Below, one piece after another: positions 12,201 to 24,200 of a stretch of DNA of 64,000 nucleotides; within the stretch, counting starts at the first letter, position 1, and the number at the start of each line of letters is the position of its first letter. A model generated the notes under the pieces. It was not told where the DNA came from and ran no database searches. It saw only the letters and a list, made by a program, of their open reading frames with translations. Source of the DNA: Karalla daura (taxonomy: Eukaryota > Chordata > Actinopteri > Chaetodontiformes > Leiognathidae); NCBI GenBank assembly GCA_029224185.1, contig CM055193.1:11484859-11548858 (forward strand), in the 5' to 3' direction. Position numbers and translations under genes: made by a program.

Positions 12201-15200
12201 TGCTCCATCCAAAGCCATTGAGGTGACGGTTGAAGAGCCCAAAGCCCAGACTATCAGGGTGGGGTCTACTGTCAGCTTCATCTGCACTGCAAAGAGCAAG
12301 GTAACGCCTCCAAGGCATCATTCACATTTTTAAAGAATTCATAATTAAAATCAATAAAAAGCAAAAGTTGCAAAAGTAGATTCATGCCACTCTAACATTA
12401 CTCAGCTCATTATTATTTATTTTATTTTCTTCTGAGAACCTCCTTTGGTATCTTAGCTTGGTACAGAGCCAAGAAACAGCGAACGAACAGTGAATGAACG
12501 TATGCTTCCTCTGATGCGTTGATTTTAGCAGACACTACAAAGCCATTTCATTTGTCCCACAAGAGCATTGCAGCATCCTCGCATCTTGTGATATGTGTGT
12601 GTTCATCTGCTGCACAGTCTCCAGCCTACACCCTGGTGTGGACCCGTAAGGGTAACGGGAAGCTGCCCAACAGGGCCATGGACTTCAACGGCATCCTGAC
12701 CATTCAGAACGTCCAGCCCGAGGATGCGGGCGTCTACGTTTGCACCGGCTCCAACATGTTTGCCATGGACGAGGGCAATGCCATCCTCTACGTGCCAGGT
12801 TCGTGATCCTTGGGCAACCACATTCCATAACCCACCTCCCCCGTCCTCCCCCACCCTCTCACCCTCCCCACCCGCCCCAAACGCTCCAGCTTGCAGTGGT
12901 GCATGCCTCTCTGTTTGACTGCATCCCTCATCGTGCACTATAAACACGCAGCTCTGGGTTAACAGCATAATAAGCTTGCAGTTCTAACTTTCAACGCTTT
13001 TGCCCTCCGCTTTTAGATCCCAGTGTTTAAGCCATGTCTTATTATCATACTGCCAGTGCAGCTCTTCTCACTTCCTGCTTTTTGTTTTGTTTTTTTAACT
13101 CGCTGTCTTGTACGTCTCTCATCAATGGTTTTTCATATGCTTTGGATGAAATACAGCTTGTGGGTTTAATAAAACTATAGGGCAAAACTTTCCAGATAAC
13201 ATATGGGGTCTTGTATGCATATTTGGTTTAACTAAGACATAACTAGTCCTCTCTGCTCGGGCCAAAATGAGCGCTCTTTGGTTTCAGTGATAAGTGGGTG
13301 ACGCTTTCTGCCAATGCTCAACTGAGACTACTGTTGTTTTATTTCTTTTCCTCTTGATTTTGTTTTTTCAAAATGGGTTGAATTAATCGGTGGTGGTTTG
13401 TTTGCTGCTCGATTACTGGTGCAGTTGCTCGTGAGTAGTTTTCGCAAGCAGGGTGCTGGATTCTGGTGTCCTTAACTTGGGGCTCCCAGGGCCCCCCTCC
13501 CCATTCCCACCTTAGCTGTAGTCGAGGTGGAGTGTGGATGCCACAGTTGGTGCCTAGTGACTCTGCGACAATCGAAAAGAAGACTTCAGTGTGTCTGAAA
13601 GCGAGAAGAAGTAGGAAGAGCCCCCACAATCCAACATTTTGGTTTCGTCATTTCACTCCATGCAGTATTGCCTCCTGAAATTACTGTCTGTGACTCTATT
13701 TGTCGTCTGGATGGATGAATGTCATTGAACAAAGTGGTGCTATCAGCCATGCATTTGGTTAAATCTCCCTCAGCCCTTTATTTTCAGCAGTAGTTACTAC
13801 TGTTTTTGTCACCCGTTACTTGTCAGATTCACATTCTTGGTCTGACTTGAAATACAGAAGAAAAAAGGGAAAAAAATGTTTTTTTTGTTTGTTTGTTTGT
13901 TTTCAGTTCTAATGTTTAATCATCTACAACTGTATATCTTTTTCATGTACATCTTGTCAGTGTTGGCACATTTTTCTTTTTTAATTGATTGACTGAAATA
14001 TGTTATCCTGAAATGTTTCTATGAAATCAGATATATCGGAAATGTTAGAATTTCTTTTTTTTTCCAAGGGAATTGGCCTTGTGAATGCAATTACCTTGCA
14101 TGATGTGTGTTTACATTTAGGCAATTTCACATTTTTGTAAGAAATTATTTTTATATATCCTACACCTCAACAATCATAAGGCGGATTTACAGCCATTTTT
14201 TTTAACCCACTGATATTCACTACTGTTCAATGGCTGCTTTTTTTTATTTGTTCATTCATAACTTTATATAATTGCAAAACAAATTATACCCAAAGGTGCT
14301 TCTGTAAAGATTTTACTCTTGCTTAATTCTTTTTAAATGTACACATGTCACATTGTAATGTATTTATCTTAACTGTGAAAATATTTTGTGGAAAAGAGAC
14401 AATTGATTAAAATAACAACAATTGGTCAAAATGATTTCTAATTCATGCATCAAGGGCTTTATTTGCATACAGTATAATATAATTATGAGGTGATGTGAAC
14501 CACAAGCTGTATGGCAGCTTTTTAACAGCTGTAATCAGACTATTGTTTCAGTGTTGACGCTGCTTCCTGCCACTAACCTGCATGTTTTAACGTGTGGCTA
14601 CTCTGCATATCCTCATGTCTCTCTGTGTTGCTATGCAGTACACATAGTCATGCTTTGTTGGTGTGTGTTTGTGTGTGTGTGTGTGTGTGGGTGTATCTTG
14701 ATTTTGAATTTACTGCATAAAAGGCATTTTGGTGTGTTGTTCTTGTTATGGATTGGTGTTAAGCATGTAGAGTTACAAGCAAACAGTCCCAGCAGCAGAG
14801 CTCAATTCACTGTTTTCTGCACTTCTGAAAGAATGCAGATCAGGTAAGTGTGTAAATTGAAGGCACATAAATGGCACCAACTTTTGGGATTTAAGAAAAA
14901 AAAAGATTTCGAAATGTAGCTCGAGGGTAAAGAAGTTGGTACAAGTGCCTTTTTTTTCGTAACCATCGCTGCTTTTTTTGGAATTCACTGGACAAAACTG
15001 CGGCGGCCCACATTTGGAGCTGGATGAGTGTCTCGGGGGAGATGGGAGGTAAACTGCTGTTACCCTGAAACCTGACCTGTCAGTTTACCTGTGCCCTCCC
15101 CTCCCTCACCCCCTCTCACTCCCTCCCAATCCCCTTCCTCCTACGACTCCAGAGGCCTCAATGACACAGATGTTTTACACAGCCTATGAAATGTTTGAAG

Positions 15201-18200
15201 GACACAGAAAGCGTAAGTCCGCATGGGCATGGGTTTCCTCTTTGCCGGTCTGCCCTAGAAGGACCCGGCTCTCCCTCTCTCTGAATCATGCATGCACTCA
15301 TCTTACGCAGCAGCGATACGCTGCTGGCACTGGTGGCGCCCATGTACAACCAACTAAGCAGCAGCTGCAGCCCAGAGCATCTGTGCTGCCTCATATGCTG
15401 CTCCTATAGCAAGCATCCTTAGCTGAAATTAGATGTAAGGGTAGACGTTTGCTCTCTGTATACGTCAGAGATCCCATTCCTTGCAGAGTCGATGCTTGGA
15501 TTGTACATGAGCATTACTGGGTCCAACTCTTTGGGTTCACTGGGGTCCATCACTGCAGGAAAAAGTGCATGTTCATCCTCATGGGCAACTCCTCGTGAAT
15601 GTTGAGTCAGATTTTCATCTTTTGGAAAGGTCTGAGTCAGTTTTGTGAAGAAGAGGTTAGGATATTGGAACAGAAATCCTCCAAAAACCAATTTTCCAAA
15701 AACATGTATTACTCAAAAGAACTGATGGGATCATGTAGGAAAGTGTCCCTCAAAATTGGGCAGAAACATAATAAAACTATTATTTCATACTATTTAATTT
15801 AAAATACGGAAAAAATACTTTGGATTAATGTAATGTCCTGATTGCTCTTCAGCAATTGGAAAGGAACACCATATTACAGTTTGGCAGATGATTTTCTCTG
15901 TTATTACATTACCAGGGTGGCAGTGTCTCCACATTCAGAAACGGGAGAAGTCCCATTTCCTTCTTTCTCTTCACACTTTGCTCTTTTCTCTTCTTCCCAG
16001 GAAACATGCTGTACAGGGACATAAGTGTCGTCTGGGCTTCAAACATCATACTGTGCTTAATACATCCCATCACAGCCTCATTACATCATAGCTGAATGTG
16101 GGCAGCAGACTTGGGTCCAGTTTGAGAGGTCTTGTTTCAATGCATCAAACAGATGGAAATGTTAATTAAAAAAAGCAATTGTGAAAAAAATAGATCCAAG
16201 TCAAATTGGACAGCATACATAATCAGGAGGCTTCTATTCTGTACAGCCAAAATATTATTCCCACTACTTAGCTCTTGTGGTATTTAACCTTGAAGTTTGT
16301 TTTATTGTCCCAGAGATGGATAGATCTTTTGTTTTCACTAGAGATGTGAAAAATAACTCTAGACTTAATGTATTGAATGCATTTGTAGAGGGATTTATGG
16401 GTACTAAACAATAAATTCCAATCACTTTGGCAGTCACTTCATTTTCCCTCACCATGCCACAGTTGTGGTTTTGACTAAAATGGTCAGACAGTTATTGGAT
16501 GGATTACAATTGAACAATGGAATTTCTTTTACAGATGTTGGTGTCCCCCTCTCGTTTTATATTAACTTAAGTGACATCTTGTTTTTGTTTAATCTAGCTC
16601 CGCCATAAGGCTCTTTTTATTCATTGTTCGCCTGCACAACTATAGACATCCCCATTAGCTGTAGCTCATTATTAGCTGTAGCTCAAACTGGCATCGTTCA
16701 GAGCAGCCATTATTACCGTAGGCTCTCCACCTGCCTCTGTTAAATTGAGATGGGAGCAAATATATTGGTAAAGAGACCTGAGGAGCCAGAAACGATCCTC
16801 TTGGTTAAGGATGCCACTAGAGCAAGTCAATTAAGAAACATTTTTTATTTGTACAGATCCATCAGCCATTCAGGTTTCCTTCTCCTGATGCATTGATTCT
16901 ATCAAAGATCTTTACACTTAGACTGTAATGTCTGTAATGTCTGGACGCTCACAGTCCAGTGAAGGTTCTCTCTGCCCTTGATGTCACCAAGGTCAGACTG
17001 GAAGCAACAACAGTCCCAGGGGTTTTTTCCTGCCTTGCTTAGATAGCCTTGTGCTCCTCCCTCCCTCCCTGAAAGAGGCCTTTCTGTTGCTCTGTCACCC
17101 TGGAATCATACAGGATTGATCTAGCAGCAAGCCAAACTGGCACAGAAAGCAAAATGCCCAGAGGCCATGCCAAGGTCTGCCTGCCACATCTCATCTGTTT
17201 CATGTGCTCTGAGGATCCAGACTGCCAAGGGTGAGGGTGGGGGCACAGGCAGAGGCCATCGTTCTCTCCCTCCCTCGCTCTTTCCCTCGGTCTGATCAGT
17301 TCATTGCAATCAAAAACACTCCCACAGCTTCCTGTAATACCAGGGCTGTGGTTGTAGACTTCTGACACAGGGATTCATATTCCACTTTGCTACTGCACCA
17401 CGCTTTGTTCCTCCACCACCCTCTGGGAAACCTCGGCCTTCGTTTTGAGTTGTTTGTGACTGATGTGTCCTCTTCTGCAGCTGCAGAGGGTGCCCAGCCA
17501 GTGGCCACCATCAGCCCCTCCGTGCTGAACCTCCAGCAGGGCCAGCGAGCAGAGTTTCGCTGCACAGCGACCGGAAACCCGACTCCCGCCATTGAATGGA
17601 TCGGTACGACTAATTAGAGCTCAGCTCTCCTTGCTGAGCTTAATACGCAGTGATTTGGGTAGACGGGCGCGAGTCTGAGTTTCTTATGCCTGAGTCAGAG
17701 GATTTCGAGACTGGCAGAAATCTTTACCGGTGGGTGTGAGAATCCAGCCTGAGTATCGATATGTGAATGTCGCAGGAGGTCCAGGGAACAGAATGAGTCC
17801 CAGAGCTGTGATCCGAGGCGGTGTGTTGACCTTCACGGCAGTGGACATGGCTGATGAGGGGGACTACACCTGCAAGGCCCTCAACACTCACGGGGAGCAC
17901 ACAGCTCGAGTTTCCCTCTTTGTCCGAAGTATGTGTTGTGTTTCTGCATGTGTGTGTATTAGGTGGGGAGATGATTACACCGGTGTCCCGCACGCAAATC
18001 AAACCAATGGAAATAATTGGATTTTATGGGTTAATGTGAGGAAGCTTGAGTTAATCTGAATGGAGACGAAACAAATGCCCCTGTAATTCATTGGAAGAAG
18101 TGACTAGAAAGTTCTACCTGTTCTTAGGTCATTTTCAACAGTTCAGGGGTTTAAAAGGAAAAACAAATAGCTTAAAACAATAGACATATATATCCTATTT

Positions 18201-21200
18201 CTTATCCTTGTTACTGTCTGAAACCTGGACAGAAATTTAGTAAGCCAAGGTCTTCAATAAATTCTCCTTTTGCTTGAAAGTCATTGGCACTATTTGACTG
18301 CCAAGTTTATTTTATGGACATCAGCTCGAGTTGGTTTCCCAGCCATCTAATTTCACGATACCCCGATTTCTTCTGCTTCACCACTACATCTGTGAATATT
18401 ACACATCAACCTTTTCTATTACAATTTTGAGTGTTCACAAAGCATTTACTTTGGTCAGAGTCAAACCCAGGTGGCCTTGGCTCACAGCCCCAAGTCCAAG
18501 TCAGTCCCCAAAACATTGGCGTCCATGAAGGCGACACCTTGCGGCTGTACTGCCGGGCGTCTGGATCGCCCACCCCGAAGCTCACCTGGCTGAAGAACGG
18601 AGGACAGATCCCTTCCCAGGTGAGACGCCTGCTGCTGACCCGTATCTGAGACTTTAACCTTTAAAACAAAAAAAACTGTTGTCTCACACTTCAAGGTGTG
18701 TCCGGTGCCGATGGTGTTTCAACATACTGTGTCAGTTTTTATGAGTATTTCAGCATTTTGACCATTAACTTTTATTTTTTCCCCTCCCCTTCTGTTTGTC
18801 TCCTCCCTTCCTTGTTTTTTTTTGATCCCACCCTGTTCTGACGTTTGCTCAGGCCATTCCCTCTCATGGTTTCCATCAGTTTAAAAGCAACAGTCTCGAT
18901 GTGTTACACAGACGTATTGAGGAGCTGCAGGTCTGTCCATCTGTCCGCTGTCTGTCTGTCCTGTCTCGTAGTTCACCTCAATCAATTGTCCTCTACTGAC
19001 CTCGTCTCCACGCATTGTCCACTAAGTGCATGATCACAAGTGTCCTTTATTCACATTGTGTAAATCCCATTAATTTACCACAGCTGCTCACTAAGGCCCT
19101 TTTAGAGCTGTTGCCAAAATTCATTAAAAGCAGCCAGCAAGGCTGACCGAGGTTTGTCAATTTGCATGCAAGTACGTGTTTTTTATGTTGCGTTTTATTA
19201 ATCAAACTGTCCCATAGTCTTTTTGTTTTGTACCGTCCACATCATCCCACCCCTGACTTGTTTGGGCTCACAGCACCCAGTCGACCCTCATCATTCCATT
19301 GAGTGTATTGACAGGACTAAGTATACAGTAGGTACTGTAGGTATTTCAGACATATTTTGCTCTGTGCCAGGCGCACCCTGCTGCTCCCCTGTGCCCATAG
19401 GGGTATTGTGTTAGTCTGGTTTTCTGCGCAGCCCTCCTCGACTCGATGAGGGCTCCGGGGCCTGTTTAGTTCTGCCTCAGAGAGCCACTGCGTTGTGTCA
19501 GCCTTTCCCAGGGGGAGCTGGGCTCTGCCGTGCGGCCACGCAGAAATTCTGTATGCTCTAGCAAACGGCTTGCTTTGAAAACTCGTCAATGGGTTCAGAC
19601 ACACATTGAGCCAGGGCCCGCCTCAGCCACTGCTCGGTTTAGCTTCCCTTACGGTTGAATGGGCCGGAGCTAAGCAGCTTTGTCCATAGATGCCCCAACA
19701 CCCCCCGGATACAGTAATCCCTCCCCAGACCCTCCCCTCCTGACTCCCCTCCCCTCTGAGGTGTTTCCAAACTTATGAAAGCTCATTTTCAGCCTTGCTG
19801 GGCCTCTGACTGCCATGTGGAGCAGTGTACAAACAAGTCGAGTTGTTGATTGCTCGTGGGCCAGAAAGTCATGACAGTTTTGAACTAATAGTTTGAGCTC
19901 CTACTTGATCATAGCTTGGAGATACTGTTAGAATTACCTTTCCATTTCCAGGGAGCTGATAACTGATCATTCCCTGATTTTACAGATTTTGAGAACGTCG
20001 CTTCATGTGCCACAAACTCTAACTCTCTAAACTGTTATCATCATCATTAAAATCATCTGTTATTAATCTTTTTGTTTAGAGTTGAGATAGTATGATACTA
20101 AAGTAGATTACCACTGATCACCATTAATTAACAACCACACCACTGTACACATCCCAGCACTGCTTCGTTAGCAGTCTCTTGTACAAAGCAAAGTGTCATA
20201 GAAATCATGAATTTGCCAAGAGACTGAACCGTAGCAATAACAACTCTTGTCTTGTCTCAAAGATCTACGCAGTAGTGCTTTTTTGTCGCTATTAGCTAGA
20301 GCTGTCATAATGTCAGAAGTGTCATATTTGTGTTGTTTCAAGGGAAGTGGGGCAGGTAAGTCTCGTGCCTTGTGTCTCTTACACTTGTGTGTGTAAACAT
20401 TCGTTAAAGTCACACCTATGAAATGTGAACCACAGTGTGCCATGGCAGCCCGACGTGTTTTTAATTGCTGTTGGGTGTGTCTTCCCTAGGCCCGCATGGA
20501 CCGCACAGACATCGGTACTCTGCTCATCCCCAACATCAGGACCTCCGACGCAGGCACTTACATGTGTGTTGGGAGCAACAGCATTGGCTCCAATAGCGCT
20601 CCCATTAAAGTCACTGTCTTCAAAGGTACAGCAGGCGTTTGATAGGCGTTTGAAATTGATTCAGAGGCTGTTGGACCTTTACTGTGATGTGAGACCTGAC
20701 CTGACGTTGGAGTATTTCATGTGTCAGAGAACATTTATCACTGAAAAAGTTACAAACGTGCGTTTCATATCTTAACATGGATTGGTCAGACCCACTGTTC
20801 CAATCATGAATAAAAAGATTTTATATCTCATTAGAATATTTGAGTAAATCTCTTACAGAAAAAGGTTAATGAGGCCCATCTGTTTGTGTGTGTGTGTGCA
20901 GCGGATCACAGTTCATCAGTGGTCAGCATCCAGCCGTCTATAGCTGATGTCCAAGAGGGCCAGACTCTGGAGCTCAACTGTTTTGCCCCTGGAAATCCAC
21001 CTCCACCCGTCACTTGGACAAGAGCCAGTGGCCGTCTCTCCTCTAACCACCAGGTATTCACACACACGACAAGGAAGACTGCTTCAATGTGCAACCATTT
21101 GATTAGACAGTCTCACATGCTGGCAAAGTAATGGATTTCTCTTCCAACAAACTGAACCCCGCTTTTCTTTTCATTTGCATTCACACTGAGAATATTACTG

Positions 21201-24200
21201 CATCACTAAGTGTGGAAAGAGAATAAATTTGTAAGGACTGAAATGAAAAGTTCGCTCGGTAGCTGAACTGAGGTGACTCTTGCTTCCTCTCTGCTGTGTG
21301 CAGGTTCTGGGCAGTCAGCTTCGGATCCTCACAGCCACCCCAGAGGACTCTGGGGAGTATGTGTGCCGGGTCCACAGCAGCTCTGGAAACCCAGGATCCC
21401 ACATCAACCAGGCATCTGTCTCTGTGTCTGTCACTTCATCCTCCTCACGTAAGTTGTCTATAGGTCCCATGCAGGTGGTAGAGTTTTTGCTACAGTCATA
21501 TCAAGATTGATTTTTACTCTGTAATCAGAAAAATGGCTTGTTTTTTTTTACATATTTCCCTCAAAATTAGCTTTGCTTTGCTTGGAGTGCATCTGATCAG
21601 ACTTGACAGTCGCCACTTTCTCGCAGAGGAAATTGCAGCTGATGGCAGCATCACTCAGAGACATTACACGGCAGGGTGTTGTTCCCAGACTAACACAGCC
21701 TCACTTCATGAATGAACTTTCCAGTCGTACTTTCCAGCGGGGCCCAAAGTGACCTCAGATTGAATGATTTCTCTCGCCACCGTCTCCCATGATCTCATCG
21801 TCATTCCCTCCTTCCTGGACCTCAGCGTTGTTGGAGTTCTTTAACCTCTGCCAGTGCAGCCTTTAGCAGCACTGAGCAGCAGTGCTCCGCTTTATGCTTC
21901 TGTGGACAATGCCTCGGCCAAATGAAGTGCGACTGGGAACAGTAATGTTCAAACTGAGGCCAAACTGCTGCTTTTTGCCGCAGGTCTGCAGAGTCCAATC
22001 ATTGCCATTGAGCCCCACAGTGCTGCAGTGCGTGTGGGGGAGTCGGCCAGCTTCAGGTGCAAGGTGTACCGTGGAGCCCAGCCTGTCAGGCTGGAGTGGA
22101 AACTGGCCAGCAACCAGCCGCTGCCAGGTAATAACAGCCACACACACTGAGGACTAAACCTGCCTAATGAGTTCTGATTTTATGATGTCATTATTTACAA
22201 GCAATTACAGCTGCAGTCCACCCATGACTTACTCCTCTGTTACTTCATTTCATGGCTAATTTAGACCTCTGTTTTTCTCACATCCTTTTTCTTCGGGCTG
22301 GCAGTGACATATTTGCATTTCTAAAATATTCTCATTTGGTCTGCTAAGATTTGTTGCCATAATGCCCCTTATAGGCTTTTCTCCTAGAAACATAAGCACT
22401 TTGTGGTGTGTGTTCAGCAAATAAATAAAATGCAAAGTGTTGTATAGACTCATTTATTCTAATCTCTTTTGGCTTTTGCTTATAATTTTGACTTAAGAGT
22501 GGAAATAAATTGACTGTGCCGGGCTACTTATTGTAGCATTTCTGTAAGATTATGCAGGAAAAAGTAGGACTTCCCTTCTGTTTTCCTGCACTTAACAGCC
22601 TCAATTATAATAATCTTTAAAGACCCTCTTACACCCCAACTGCTCCAGTGATTTTTGCATTACTCCTCCGTGGAAATGGGGAACTGACCAGAGAGAACAA
22701 GTCCTGAGCCTTAGACAAGTTACTTGTAAAGCTTTAGAAACACTGTTTACCCAGAATAAGTAGAGCTGAGTGTCTATTTAAAATTTAAGGACTGACCCTT
22801 ACAATTGTAGCATTTCATTGCAGATTTAACAGTGTTTTTTTTTTTCTACTGCTCTGCAGACAATGTTAATGTTGGCCCCAATGGCTCCGTCATTACCATC
22901 AACAATGTCCGCCCTATGAACCATGGCACCTACCGTTGTGTGGCAAGCAACCTGTTTGGCCTCACCCATACCATTGGGTCTCTAATTGTCAAGGGTAAGT
23001 GACAGGCACATTACCACACACACACACACACATTTTTCGATAAGGGGCAAATCACATTTCAGGCATCACCTGTAAGTGAAGGGGTCCCTCTAGTGGCCAA
23101 TTAGAGAGAGAGACTGATTGTGTTTGTTACCACAGAGTCTCCTGTGGCCACCGTCACACCTGCTGGACCTGTGCGCGTCAGAGTGGGCGACCCCATTAAC
23201 CTGGAGTGCCAGGCATTCGGAGAGCCCCGCCCATCAGTGTCCTGGCAAAGGCTCAACAGCAACGGCAAGCCCATGAGGGGCAGCCCCGTGCCCATGGAGT
23301 CCAATGCAGTCATGCAGGTTTGGAGACACCTCGGCTTCAAATCAGTCCTATCCTGTTTGGAAGTTGAGCCACTGAGAACAGTTTTCTCCTCCTGTGTAGA
23401 TCCTGGAGGCGCGTCCAGAGGACAGTGGCACGTACGTGTGCACAGCTCGCAATATCGAAGGCACCACAGAGACCAAGGTGGAGGTCATAATTGAGGGAGG
23501 CTCACAGGTACCCACAGTGCCATGGGCCACTGTCCCCGAATCACTGCTGGTCATAGTGGAGGGAGAGACTGCAACGCTGCGCTGTGAGGCCCATGGTAAT
23601 GAAGAGTCCAATTCATACTGCCAAGATTCACTTTTCACATCATATCTGCTGTTAGCCCATTACAAATCATTTCCCCTTTGTTTTCTCCAATTTTCAACAT
23701 TTTAGGTTTCCCCTCTCCAACGATCACCTGGTCCAAGCTGCGCTCTCCTCTGCCTTGGAGACATAAGATTGTGAACAACAGCCTGGTGCTGCCCAACGTG
23801 GGGCGCCAGGACTCTGGAGAGTACATCTGCAGTGTCAGCAATCGCATGGGCACCACGGATTACACCATCATGTTAGACGTGGAGAGTGAGTAGAGCAGAT
23901 TTGACCTCTTCCGCCATTATATTCTAGCTTTAGATACCTTCTGATGTCTTTTATTTATTCTTCTGCTTTCCCCAGCCCTGCCTTATGCAACCGCGGTGCC
24001 TGATGACCTGGCTGTGCGTGTGGGGGAGGTGATCAGGTTGCAGTGTCTTGCCCATGGCACTCCCCCTCTGACCTACACGTGGTCCAGGCTGGATCGAGAG
24101 CTGCCACAGAGGGCAGAGGTCAGCGGAGGAGACCTTCAGATCAACCTGGCCACCGCTGAGGATGCTGGGAGCTACAAGTGTGTGGCCAGCAACAAAGTGG

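Noticed and set aside
17039..17592. Minus-strand ORFs of about 100 codons
   Set aside because: Intron sequence and antisense of Ig4; no independent support.
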